A stretch of DNA of 37,455 nt, taken from CAZNVB01 sp964651495 (GTDB taxonomy: Bacteria; Acidobacteriota; Aminicenantia; Aminicenantales; UBA8522). Position 1 is the stretch's first letter; the number at the start of each line of letters is the position of its first letter. The stretch covers positions 1 to 37,455 of the forward strand of contig CAZYWP010000014.1 of NCBI GenBank assembly GCA_964651495.1, in the 5' to 3' direction. Below are positions 31,003 through 37,455 of this stretch, in pieces. A program made the translations under genes and the position numbers. The notes below the pieces were generated by a model. That model ran no database searches. It saw nothing but the letters and a program-made list of their open reading frames with translations, and was not told where the DNA came from.

Positions 31003-31240
31003 TAAGATTGACAGGCGAAGCTTTTCCATTTCTGTGATGCTATTGACCTAGAATAGGGTCCTGTCACGGTTCTTCCCCGGCCGTCCTCGCCTCCGCACCC
31101 AGAGGATCGCAGAAAAGGAACGGCCGCAGCGCCGCGAGGCTCCGGGCGGGCGGGGAGCCCCTTCGCCGTGCCACCCTCACTCTATCATCGCTCCCATCAC
31201 ATAAATAGGAATGCTTCCTTTGACGGGAGTCAGAGAACGC
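31003..31240. other. Gene-free segment with a GC-rich foldable core
   Basis: No convincing ORF. Three nested helices can form across about 105 bases: CACGG (31065-31069) with CCGTG (31166-31170), CCCC (31075-31078) with GGGG (31152-31155), and CCTCGC (31085-31090) with GCGAGG (31134-31139). On the minus strand AGGGTGGCACGGCG starts at 31177 and resembles the T-box consensus AGGGTGGNACCGCG with one mismatch. An unknown structured RNA is possible; GC-rich coincidence is equally possible. Confidence 0.3.
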
Positions 31241-32413
31241 TCAGCGGGCGGCGCGCCGGCGGTGGGACTCAACCCAGCCGCGGCTGACCCAGGACCACAG
31301 CCGGCGGTGGAGCGCCCAGCTCGGCGGGTCGGCCTCGAGGAACGCCCTCAGGCTGACGGGTTCTCTATCCTGAGGGGACATAAAGATGCGATAATCCCGG
31401 TCGTAGAGCGTTGACATTTCCGGGTGGAATTGAACCCCCAGGACGTTGGGAAAGCGGTCATGCTCGATGGCTTCGACGACCCTCCCGTCGAGGGATGAGG
31501 CCACCGGATGAAAGCCCTTTCCCATTTTTTTGATCTGCTGATGATGGGCTGAGAGGATGAAGGGCCTGTCCTTTTCGGCCAGACCCGTTTCGCGGAGGAG
31601 TTTGCTTCCGGCCTCGAGCTTGATGGCGTGGAAGGCGTAGCGGAAAAGATCTTTCCGGGGAAGGAGCCGGGCATAAGGGCTGGTGTGCCAGTTTTCTTTT
31701 CCCAGGGCGATGACGTCCTCGACCGTGCTCTTACCGTAGATCTCGGACCAGATGTCCTGGGTCAACGCTCCGCCGGTTCCGACGGCCAGGCTCTGACACC
31801 CCAAGCAGATACCGAAGACGGGAAAACGGGGGCACTGCTCGAGGAGAGGGGTGAAAGATTCGTCCTGATACCCCCCCAGGAGATGAAATATCAAGGAGAT
31901 CTCCAGGAAATGACGGTAAGGGTCGGTGACCTCGGTCAAGAGGCTTGTCTTTTCCTTGTAGAGGGAAGGCGGGATATCGGGTCCGCCGAAGAAGATGATT
32001 CCGTCGACCCGCCTGAAGAGCTGCTTGAATTCGGAGGTGCAGGCATTTTCCCGAAAGAGAGTCTCTCCGGAGAGGGGAGCAGATATGGGATCAAAGGAGA
32101 GCCAATCGAGGCGGTTGGCTTTGACATACTCCTTCGCTTCTCTGTAGTCGGTCTTTTCCTGTTCGTGATAAACCCCGATGACGGCGAGGTCCGGGAGATC
32201 GATCAGCCGCTCTTTCCTGAGCATCAGCAGGTCTTCAATGGTCCCGACTGAGGGATAGAGGACGGCGATGGTGACGGGCTCTTTTTTATCAGGAAGGGAC
32301 TGACCAGACGCGGGATTGCCGTTCAGGGACAGGACGCAGTGGGGAATTGCGGAGAAGGAAAGCAAGAACAGCAAAAATGGCAATATCCATTTGAAATTCT
32401 TCCTGCTGCTCAT
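31241..32413 (-). CDS. Exported class I glutamine-amidotransferase-fold hydrolase (peptidase C26-like)
   Basis: 390-residue protein. Residues about 8-29 are a hydrophobic signal segment (WILPFLLFLLSFSAIP). The enzyme domain shows GGPDIPPSLY, the nucleophile elbow FGICLGCQSLAVGTGG with C203, and GVQFHPEMS with H330 and E332, a complete class I GATase triad as in gamma-glutamyl hydrolases (PuuD, C26). Most bacterial relatives are cytosolic, so export is unusual. By family it would cleave a gamma-glutamyl amide bond; the substrate is unknown. It ends the oxidoreductase operon, 44 bp after the FAD-subunit gene. Start choice between ATG 32413 and GTG 32425 is uncertain. Confidence 0.8.
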   Translation of the reverse strand: MSSRKNFKWILPFLLFLLSFSAIPHCVLSLNGNPASGQSLPDKKEPVTIAVLYPSVGTIEDLLMLRKERLIDLPDLAVIGVYHEQEKTDYREAKEYVKANRLDWLSFDPISAPLSGETLFRENACTSEFKQLFRRVDGIIFFGGPDIPPSLYKEKTSLLTEVTDPYRHFLEISLIFHLLGGYQDESFTPLLEQCPRFPVFGICLGCQSLAVGTGGALTQDIWSEIYGKSTVEDVIALGKENWHTSPYARLLPRKDLFRYAFHAIKLEAGSKLLRETGLAEKDRPFILSAHHQQIKKMGKGFHPVASSLDGRVVEAIEHDRFPNVLGVQFHPEMSTLYDRDYRIFMSPQDREPVSLRAFLEADPPSWALHRRLWSWVSRGWVESHRRRAAR

Positions 32414-32457
32414 CTTACCCGACACTCGTGGCCTATCCGGCCTAGCCTTTCCGGATC

Positions 32458-33432
32458 CTAAACCAGGCTCAGCAGAGCGCGGGAGACGGCCGCCTCCACC
32501 AGCTGCTTTTTGTAGCCGTTCTCTTCGAGCGGCTTGGCCTCCTGGAGATCGCTGCCGACGGCCTCCCTGATGAGCCCTTCGCTGAGGCTCTTGCCTTTAA
32601 CCGAAGCCTCTGCTTTCTCCAGGCGCCACGGGACCGGCGCCACTCCGCCGAGGACGATCCGGACGTCTTTGACGCTCTTCCCCGAGACAGAGCCTTTGAC
32701 CGCGGCGGAGACGAGGGCGAAATCCCAGGTCCCCCTTTCCCTGAGTTTCACATAGGCGCTCTTTTCTCCTTTTTTGGCCGGGGGGAGCCGGATTTCCCGC
32801 AGCAGCTCGTCCGCTGCCAGCACGTTCTCGCGGCGCACGTTCTTCGCCGGGAGGGCGTAGAATTCAGCCAGGGGCATCGTCTTGTCGCCACGCGGCGAGG
32901 CGATGACGGCCTGGGCGTCCAGGGCGATCAGAATCGGCGCCAGGTCCGACGGATAGACGATGTAGCAGATGCCTCCGCCGAAAATGGCGTGGTATTTATT
33001 GCGGCCGCGAAACGCGTAGCACTGGCTCCCGCCTTTTTTCCGGCAGACGACCTGAACGTCGCGATAGTACCAGCAGCGCGGTCTCTGGCAGAGGTTGCCC
33101 CCCACCGTCCCGACCTGGCGGAGCTGGGGCGTGGCCAGAGATAGGGCGGCCTGGTGCAGCCCCGGATAGTCGATCTTGATGGCTTGGTCGGCCGCAAGGT
33201 CGGCGACGGTGGTGGCGGCGCCGATGCGGACCGTGTCCTTCTCTTTGGTGACGTAGGCCAATCCTTGAATGGTCTTCATATCAATCACGATCTCCGGCGC
33301 GACCACACCCTCCTTGATCTCGGAGAGCAGGTCGGTCCCGCCGGCCATCAGGATGGCCTTCCCGTCTCCCTTGGTCAGCAGGGCGATCGCCTGTTCGATG
33401 GTCTGAGGTTCCGCCCACTTGAAGTTTTTCAT
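32458..33432 (-). CDS. Molybdenum hydroxylase FAD-binding subunit with extra cysteines (PaoB/CoxM-like)
   Basis: 324-residue medium subunit of a xanthine-oxidase-family enzyme. Seen: the FAD-binding segment ILMAGGTDLL (27-36) and VGTVGGNLCQ (107-116), with the C-terminal CO-dehydrogenase flavoprotein-like domain from about 220. C115, C120, C130, C138 and C156 sit in LCQRPRCWYYRD...GSQCYAF...GGGICY, the position where E. coli PaoB carries an added [4Fe-4S] cluster. It takes electrons from the 2Fe-2S subunit. GGAGG precedes the ATG, which overlaps the large-subunit stop by 4 bp. Confidence 0.9.
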   Translation of the reverse strand: MKNFKWAEPQTIEQAIALLTKGDGKAILMAGGTDLLSEIKEGVVAPEIVIDMKTIQGLAYVTKEKDTVRIGAATTVADLAADQAIKIDYPGLHQAALSLATPQLRQVGTVGGNLCQRPRCWYYRDVQVVCRKKGGSQCYAFRGRNKYHAIFGGGICYIVYPSDLAPILIALDAQAVIASPRGDKTMPLAEFYALPAKNVRRENVLAADELLREIRLPPAKKGEKSAYVKLRERGTWDFALVSAAVKGSVSGKSVKDVRIVLGGVAPVPWRLEKAEASVKGKSLSEGLIREAVGSDLQEAKPLEENGYKKQLVEAAVSRALLSLV

Positions 33433-35678
33433 GAGCGCACCTCCTTCGCTTGCAGAGCCCTGAGCACCTTGTCCGGAGTCATCGGGATCTCGCCGACATG
33501 AACGCCGATGGCGTTATAGACCGCGTTGGCGATGGCCGCGGAGATGGGAATGCGCGGCGGTTCGCCCAGACCCTTGTTGCCGAGGTTGTTGATCCGTGGG
33601 TCCACCATGTCGACGAAGACCGGCACGATTTCAGGCATGTCCATGGCCGTGGCCACCTTATAGGTCTGCAGGTTGGGATTGACCATTTTGCCGTTGTTTT
33701 CGTCGATAACGCGCTCTTCGAACAGTGCCGTACTGAGCCCCTGGGTGATGCCGCCGACCACCTGGCTCTCCGCGGTCAGCGTGTTGAGCACCCGTCCGAT
33801 CTCGTGGACGGCCACCACCTTGAGGACCTTGATCTGGCCGGTTTCAATGTCGACTTCGACTTCGACGAAGTGGGCGCCGAAGCTGTTGTAGGCGAACCCG
33901 GCTGGGAGGTCGCCCCGCTCGCCGTGGAAAAGGGCCTCGCGGCGCAAGTCGCGAGCCGCTTCGGCGAAACCGAGGGTCTTCTCGGGGTTGTTCCGGTCGA
34001 AGAGCTTCTTGTTCGCGAGGACAATATCCGAGGCCAGGACGCCGAGTTTTTTGGCGGCCAGGTTTTTCAGTCGTTCGGCCGCCTTGAGGGCCGCGTCCCG
34101 AATGGCCGGCGCCACCGATGGCGCCGTCTGGCTGCCGCCGGAGTTGGGCGCCCAGGGATAGGCCGTATCGCCGATCTTGATAGTGATGTCCTGCGGCTCG
34201 AGACCGAGCGTCTCGGCGACGATGGCGGCCATGAAAGTCCGTGTTCCGCCGCCGATATCCTGGGTTCCGCAGATGGCCTCGACGCTCCCATCCGGATGGA
34301 CCTTGAGATCGGCCAGAGTGCCCGGGACACCGGCGCCCCACCAGATCTGGGTGGCGACGCCCAGGCCTCGCTTTTTCTTTCCTTGGACTTCTCCCGGCCT
34401 TTTGTTCCTCTTCGCCCAGCCGATCTTCTCCGCCCCGAGCTCATAGCATTTGTCTAATCCCTTAGATGAATAGGGCGCGCCTGTGTCGCCCTGATTTTTA
34501 ATCGAGTAGTTTTTCCGGCGCAGCTCGAGCGGATCCAGGCCGAGCTCGTTGGCCAGCTCATCGAGAAATCCTTCCATGGCCAGGGTTCCCTGAGGATGAC
34601 CGGGCGCCCGGGTCGGCCGCGAGCCGCCGGCATTAATGAAGACCGTGTATTCTTCGACCCTGACGTTGGGACATCTGTAGATATCGACGAGAGGCTCGGA
34701 ACAGCGGTCCCCCCGGCTCACCCCACCGCTCGTGTAATTCTTCATCTGGAGAGCCGTCAGGGTCCCGCCCTTCTTCGCCGCGCCCTTGATGGTAATCAGG
34801 GAGGAGGGCCGGTTGCCCACGCAGAGAGAATTGTCTTTGCGGGAGAGGGCGATCTTGACCGGCCGGCCGGTCTCCTTGGCCAGCGCGGCGGCCACTGCCG
34901 TGTGCTCGTTCGCGCCCAGCTTGCTCCCGAAACCGCCGCCCATGTAGTTCTTGATGACTCTGATCTTGCTGGCGGGGATATTCAGCAGGCGGGCCAGTCC
35001 GTCGCGGGTGTTGAAGATGGCCTGGGTGGAATCCCAGACCGTCAGGCGGTCCTCGTCCCACTGGGCGATGCTGACATGGGTCTCGACGGGATGATGGATT
35101 TCGAAGGCCGTCCTGTAGGTCCGCTCTAGGGTGACCTCGGCCTCGGCGAACCCCTGGTCCACATTCCCCCGGTTGTACTCATTGAATTTCTGGACGTTGG
35201 CCGTGTCATGGACCTGGGGGGAGCCGTCGGCCATCGCCTTCTCGGGCGAGACGACATGGGGAAGGACCTTGTATTCGACCTGAATGGCCTGGAGCGCCTC
35301 ATCGGCGGTCTTCTCGTCGACGGCGGCGACGGCGGCGACCTGCTCGCCTTCGTATTTAACCCGCCCTTCTTTGAGCTTGAGGACGGCCAGTACGCCGGGC
35401 AGGCTCTTCGCCCGGCTCAGGTCCAGGCTTACGATCTCGGCCGAAGCATAAGGTGAGCGGAGAATTTTCCCATAGATCATGTCCTTGAGAGTGAGGTCGT
35501 GGGTGTACTTGGCCCGGCCGGTGACGATGAGCCTGCCGTCGACCCTTGAAGTCGGCCGGCCGATGATCTTGAAGTCCGGGTTGTCCGGCGCGGGCGCTTC
35601 TTGACCGCGGGGCTCTTTTCCCCTGGCCTCTTCGAGATAAGTCAGGTTGGCGTCTTCCGAGTCCAGTTTGCTTTTCAT
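33429..35678 (-). CDS. Molybdenum hydroxylase large (Mo-pterin) subunit, PaoC/CoxL-like
   Basis: 749-residue catalytic subunit of the xanthine oxidase/aldehyde oxidoreductase family. Seen: the entry domain IGRPTSRVDGRLIVTGRAKYTHD, YMGGGFGSKLGANEHTAVAA, TRAPGHPQGTLAMEGFLDEL, VHEIGRVLNTLTAESQVVGGITQG, and GLGEPP with the catalytic Glu at about 706. It would hydroxylate an aldehyde or N-heterocycle using water. The active-site loop does not match form I CO dehydrogenase (AYRCSFR), so CO oxidation is unlikely. The first 40 residues are a charged tail without a signal, consistent with export as a complex carried by the small subunit. GGAAGG precedes ATG. Confidence 0.92.
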   Translation of the reverse strand: MKSKLDSEDANLTYLEEARGKEPRGQEAPAPDNPDFKIIGRPTSRVDGRLIVTGRAKYTHDLTLKDMIYGKILRSPYASAEIVSLDLSRAKSLPGVLAVLKLKEGRVKYEGEQVAAVAAVDEKTADEALQAIQVEYKVLPHVVSPEKAMADGSPQVHDTANVQKFNEYNRGNVDQGFAEAEVTLERTYRTAFEIHHPVETHVSIAQWDEDRLTVWDSTQAIFNTRDGLARLLNIPASKIRVIKNYMGGGFGSKLGANEHTAVAAALAKETGRPVKIALSRKDNSLCVGNRPSSLITIKGAAKKGGTLTALQMKNYTSGGVSRGDRCSEPLVDIYRCPNVRVEEYTVFINAGGSRPTRAPGHPQGTLAMEGFLDELANELGLDPLELRRKNYSIKNQGDTGAPYSSKGLDKCYELGAEKIGWAKRNKRPGEVQGKKKRGLGVATQIWWGAGVPGTLADLKVHPDGSVEAICGTQDIGGGTRTFMAAIVAETLGLEPQDITIKIGDTAYPWAPNSGGSQTAPSVAPAIRDAALKAAERLKNLAAKKLGVLASDIVLANKKLFDRNNPEKTLGFAEAARDLRREALFHGERGDLPAGFAYNSFGAHFVEVEVDIETGQIKVLKVVAVHEIGRVLNTLTAESQVVGGITQGLSTALFEERVIDENNGKMVNPNLQTYKVATAMDMPEIVPVFVDMVDPRINNLGNKGLGEPPRIPISAAIANAVYNAIGVHVGEIPMTPDKVLRALQAKEVRS

Positions 35679-35679
35679 C

Positions 35680-36309
35680 TCAGGCCTTCCTCATCTTCGG
35701 CGCAGCCGCGGCGACAGCTTCGTAGATCTTGACGTAATTGCCGCAGCGGCAGATGTTGCCGCTCAGGGCCGCTTTGATTTCCAGCAGCGACGGCGCCTGG
35801 TTCTTGTCGAGCAGGGCGGCGGAGGACATGATGAATCCGGGCGTGCAGAACCCGCACTGGTATCCGTCCTTTTCGATAAACGCCTGCTGGACGGGATGGA
35901 GGGAGTCTCCTTCCGCCAGCCCTTCGATGGTCGTCACCTTCTTTCCGTCGGCCCGGATGGCCAAAAAAAGACAGGAGTAGATCGGCTGTCCGTCCAGCAG
36001 GACCGTGCAGCCGCCGCACTCGCCGCGGTCGCAGGTCTTTTTCGTTCCGGTCAGCTTCAGCCTTTCCCTCAGGACTTCGAGGAGCGTCTCCCGCGGCTCG
36101 ACCTCGATCGAGACATTCCGGCCGTTCAAAGTGAAGCTGATGGACTTGCTCGCGTAGACCGGCGCGGCGGCTCCTTCTGCTTGGCCCTCGGCCAGGCCGT
36201 GGCCCAGGAAGCGGGTCGCCAGGGCGGCCCCGGCCGCCCCGCCGCCCATGCCCTGCAAAAAGGCCCGCCGGGTGTAGACCCGTCCTTTTTTTCTCTTGCT
36301 GTTTTCCAT
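35680..36309 (-). CDS. Tat-exported 2Fe-2S small subunit (PaoA/CoxS-like)
   Basis: 209-residue electron-transfer subunit. The N-terminus carries a twin-arginine signal, VYTRRAFLQGMGGGAAGAAL (R14-R15), as in E. coli PaoA. Two clusters follow: plant-type C93/C98/C101/C113 (CDRGECGGC ... YSC) and the helical-domain C152/C155/C187/C189 (CGFC ... CRC). The enzyme therefore works in the periplasm, with Mo and FAD subunits probably carried through Tat together with this one. GAGGAGA precedes this ATG; 51 in-frame codons upstream overlap the membrane-protein gene and are rejected. One base separates its stop from the large-subunit ATG. Confidence 0.93.
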   Translation of the reverse strand: MENSKRKKGRVYTRRAFLQGMGGGAAGAALATRFLGHGLAEGQAEGAAAPVYASKSISFTLNGRNVSIEVEPRETLLEVLRERLKLTGTKKTCDRGECGGCTVLLDGQPIYSCLFLAIRADGKKVTTIEGLAEGDSLHPVQQAFIEKDGYQCGFCTPGFIMSSAALLDKNQAPSLLEIKAALSGNICRCGNYVKIYEAVAAAAPKMRKA

Positions 36310-36335
36310 CGGCAGTCTCTCCTCGGCCGCGGCGT

Positions 36336-37010
36336 CTATCCGGCCAGCCGGAGCAGGACGATGATCAGCAGACATAGTGCGGCTGCGGCCGGCGTGACCA
36401 GATAGCGGTAGGCTTTGCCGTGGATAAACGCGCCCTGCCGGGCTTCCGCCGCGGCGATCCATTCCCCGACCTGGAAACCCAAGGGCACGGTTAATAGAGA
36501 GAGACCGATAGCGAAGGGGGCGTAATACAGAGCCTGAGGATAGCCGGTTCCCGTGACGACGCAGGCGGGAATGCCGGTGGCGTATTTCACCAGGGGGAAC
36601 ATGTTGACGGCGACAAGGGCGGTCAGGGCTCCTCCGATGGCCTGGCCCGTTCTTTTCCGGGCCAGCGTCTCTTTGAGAACGGCAACGATGAGCAGAAAAG
36701 CCAGGGCCTCCGTCCAGAAGGCAAAAATCGGGTTGGCCACGGCGCCGTGGCGGATGGGAAGCCCGAGCAGGTAGGCGTCAAACAACTTGATGATAGTGAC
36801 CAGGGCGACAGTCAAAACCAGGCCGACGACGCGGCGCGTCGATACCCAGACCGCGGCGATGAAAAAGAGCGCGACGGCCGTCATGATCGAGCCCGAGGCG
36901 AGTGAAGCGCACCTCTGCAGACCCAGGCCCAGCGCGGCTTCGGTCAGGCCCCAGGCGGCGCCCAGGACAATCAGGTGAGGGATTCCTGCCGTGGGTGGTT
37001 TGTTGGCCAT
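36336..37010 (-). CDS. Polytopic membrane protein of unknown family
   Basis: 224-residue integral membrane protein with about six helices: IPHLIVLGAAWGLTEAALGL, SIMTAVALFFIAAVWVS, VVGLVLTVALVTIIKLFDAY, an IFAFWTEALAFLLIVAVL stretch, YAPFAIGLSLLTVPLGF and the final AAAALCLLIIVLLRLAG. Conserved-looking polar residues in membrane segments include E49-type TEAALG and TEALAF. No transporter or enzyme signature is recognised. As first gene of the Tat-oxidoreductase operon it could anchor the complex, pass electrons or move a substrate; all are inference. GAGGAGGAG precedes the chosen ATG; an ATG seven codons upstream is possible. Confidence 0.7.
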   Translation of the reverse strand: MANKPPTAGIPHLIVLGAAWGLTEAALGLGLQRCASLASGSIMTAVALFFIAAVWVSTRRVVGLVLTVALVTIIKLFDAYLLGLPIRHGAVANPIFAFWTEALAFLLIVAVLKETLARKRTGQAIGGALTALVAVNMFPLVKYATGIPACVVTGTGYPQALYYAPFAIGLSLLTVPLGFQVGEWIAAAEARQGAFIHGKAYRYLVTPAAAALCLLIIVLLRLAG

Positions 37011-37059
37011 TGTCTCCTCCTCGTCTGTCATTGAGGTTGGGTGTTCAAGACTATCGCCC

Positions 37060-37088
37060 ATTATAGTTAGCCCGGTCCGATTTGACAA
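37060..37088 (-). promoter_or_regulatory. Promoter of the membrane protein-Fe-S/Mo/FAD-GATase operon
   Basis: Minus strand TTGTCA (37083-37088), 17-bp spacer, perfect TATAAT (37060-37065). Start predicted near 37053, leaving a leader of about 43 bases with a strong ribosome site. The next four genes are spaced 1 to 44 bp or overlapping, so this probably drives all five. Confidence 0.7.
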
Positions 37089-37117
37089 CCACTTGTTTCG
37101 GTTTAATGTGCGGGTTT

Positions 37118-37146
37118 GTGACTTGCCCGTGCCTACTCCCTATAAT
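37118..37146 (+). promoter_or_regulatory. Possible rightward -10 before the NfeD remnant
   Basis: TATAAT (37141-37146) with only a weak GTGACT 17 bp upstream. A second rightward option is TTGACA (37082-37087) with TAATGT 16 bp later, sharing its -35 with the leftward operon promoter. No intact rightward gene follows. Confidence 0.3.
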
Positions 37147-37172
37147 GAAGTCACCGTGTGCCAGAGCCTTAG

Positions 37173-37322
37173 CAGACCGACCTCTCTCCCGCCGGCAGGG
37201 TTTTCGTCCACGGCGAGATCTGGAAGGCCGAGGCCGACCAGACGGTCTGCCGGGGCGAGCGCGTGAAGGTGCTTGAAGTCGCAAAGACCCTGAAAATCAA
37301 GGTGACCGGGGCTGCAGCCTAG
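37173..37322 (+). pseudogene. Remnant of an NfeD-like C-terminal (OB-fold) domain
   Basis: This 49-codon open frame without a start codon encodes TDLSPAGRVFVHGEIWKAEA, then GERVKVLEVAKTLKIKV and a stop. The TDLxPxGxVxxxGExW...GxxVxVxxV pattern is the hallmark of the soluble C-terminal domain of NfeD, a membrane protein tied to stomatin-like proteases. A TAG lies directly upstream in frame, and no membrane part is found before it, so the gene is truncated. A frameshift from sequencing alone would not explain the missing N-terminal part. Its end overlaps the GH130 gene by 4 bp. Confidence 0.6.
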
Positions 37323-37455
37323 ATTATGGGGCTTTGCTCGGACCCACGCTCACCGTGGGTATCGAGCCAGTTGAGGATTTCGGAGATGCGGCCGGTCGCC
37401 AGACCGATGCAGGTGTCGGCCGCGCCGTAGTAGATGTTCACTGTATCGCCGTCAT
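37319..37455 (-). CDS. GH130-like glycoside phosphorylase, C-terminal fragment (runs off window)
   Basis: Only the last 44 codons are in the window. They read DTVNIYYGAADTCIGLATGR, then ISEILNWL and a charged tail to TAG. The YYGAADT-x4-AT stretch is the conserved C-terminal blade of family GH130 mannoside phosphorylases, which split beta-mannosidic links with phosphate inside the cell. The specific substrate cannot be judged from this piece. The gene enters from the right edge and is transcribed towards the oxidoreductase operon, about 230 bp before its promoter. Confidence 0.7.
   Translation of the reverse strand, partial: DGDTVNIYYGAADTCIGLATGRISEILNWLDTHGERGSEQSPII

Noticed and set aside
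33429..36309. Aerobic carbon monoxide dehydrogenase (CoxLMS)
   Set aside because: The large subunit lacks the AYRCSFR active-site loop, while the Tat signal and PaoB-type cysteines favour a periplasmic aldehyde-type oxidoreductase.
1..37455. CRISPR arrays, tRNAs, insertion sequences, prophage
   Set aside because: No regularly spaced identical repeats, no tRNA cloverleaf with CCA-type ends and no transposase, integrase or phage structural motif was seen by eye; a tRNAscan or ISfinder run could still find something small.

Overview
The window is high-GC, densely coded bacterial chromosome from a Gram-negative-type, LPS-making organism. It has beta-barrel outer-membrane and lipoprotein genes, a heptosyltransferase, a heptose-phosphate nucleotidyltransferase and an O-antigen-type ABC exporter. 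The gene mix (LUD/CCG lactate-type oxidoreductase, split F-ATPase cluster with two b-type stalks, Tat-exported molybdenum hydroxylase) would suit an uncultured lineage such as Aminicenantes/Acidobacteriota or a deltaproteobacterium-like relative. That placement is inference from gene style only. No rRNA, tRNA, CRISPR array, transposase or phage gene was seen.

Layout. 1-7.4 kb: an HD-GYP c-di-GMP phosphodiesterase-like gene converges on a leftward set (outer-membrane barrel protein, FtsK, fused LutB-LutA-like iron-sulfur protein), followed by a rightward TolB-like lipoprotein. 7.4-15.3 kb: a mostly leftward surface-glycan region (SPASM radical SAM protein, RsmA, two GT2s, a GT9, a GT4, an NAD-dependent epimerase) with one rightward hexapeptide acyltransferase. 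15.4-18.6 kb: a Tat-exported metallophosphoesterase with C-terminal Ig-like domains, and a secreted protein of unknown function on the other strand. 18.8-19.05 kb: a cluster of palindromic repeats whose last copy supplies the -35 of the next gene. 19.05-30.75 kb: a long rightward run of receiver-like protein, accD, folC, F-ATPase b'-b-delta-alpha-gamma-beta-epsilon (no a or c), an N6-adenine methyltransferase, Wzm/Wzt and a heptose nucleotidyltransferase. 30.8-31.24 kb: a gene-poor gap holding a compact leftward transcription unit for a 20-residue basic, two-cysteine peptide and a GC-rich foldable segment. 31.24-37.09 kb: a leftward operon with one strong promoter encoding a membrane protein, a Tat-exported PaoABC-like Fe-S/Mo/FAD oxidoreductase and an exported class I glutamine-amidotransferase-fold hydrolase. 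The right edge holds an NfeD remnant and the 3' end of a GH130 glycoside phosphorylase.

How the genes fit together. The envelope genes form one theme: LPS core (GT9, HldE-like), glycan assembly (GT2, GT4, epimerase, acyltransferase) and export (Wzm/Wzt). The accD-folC-atp block is housekeeping metabolism. The right-hand operon looks like a periplasmic oxidation module. The most unusual items are the tiny peptide gene, a receiver domain with Asp replaced by Glu, a minimal epsilon subunit, and promoters placed so close to start codons that the transcripts should be leaderless.
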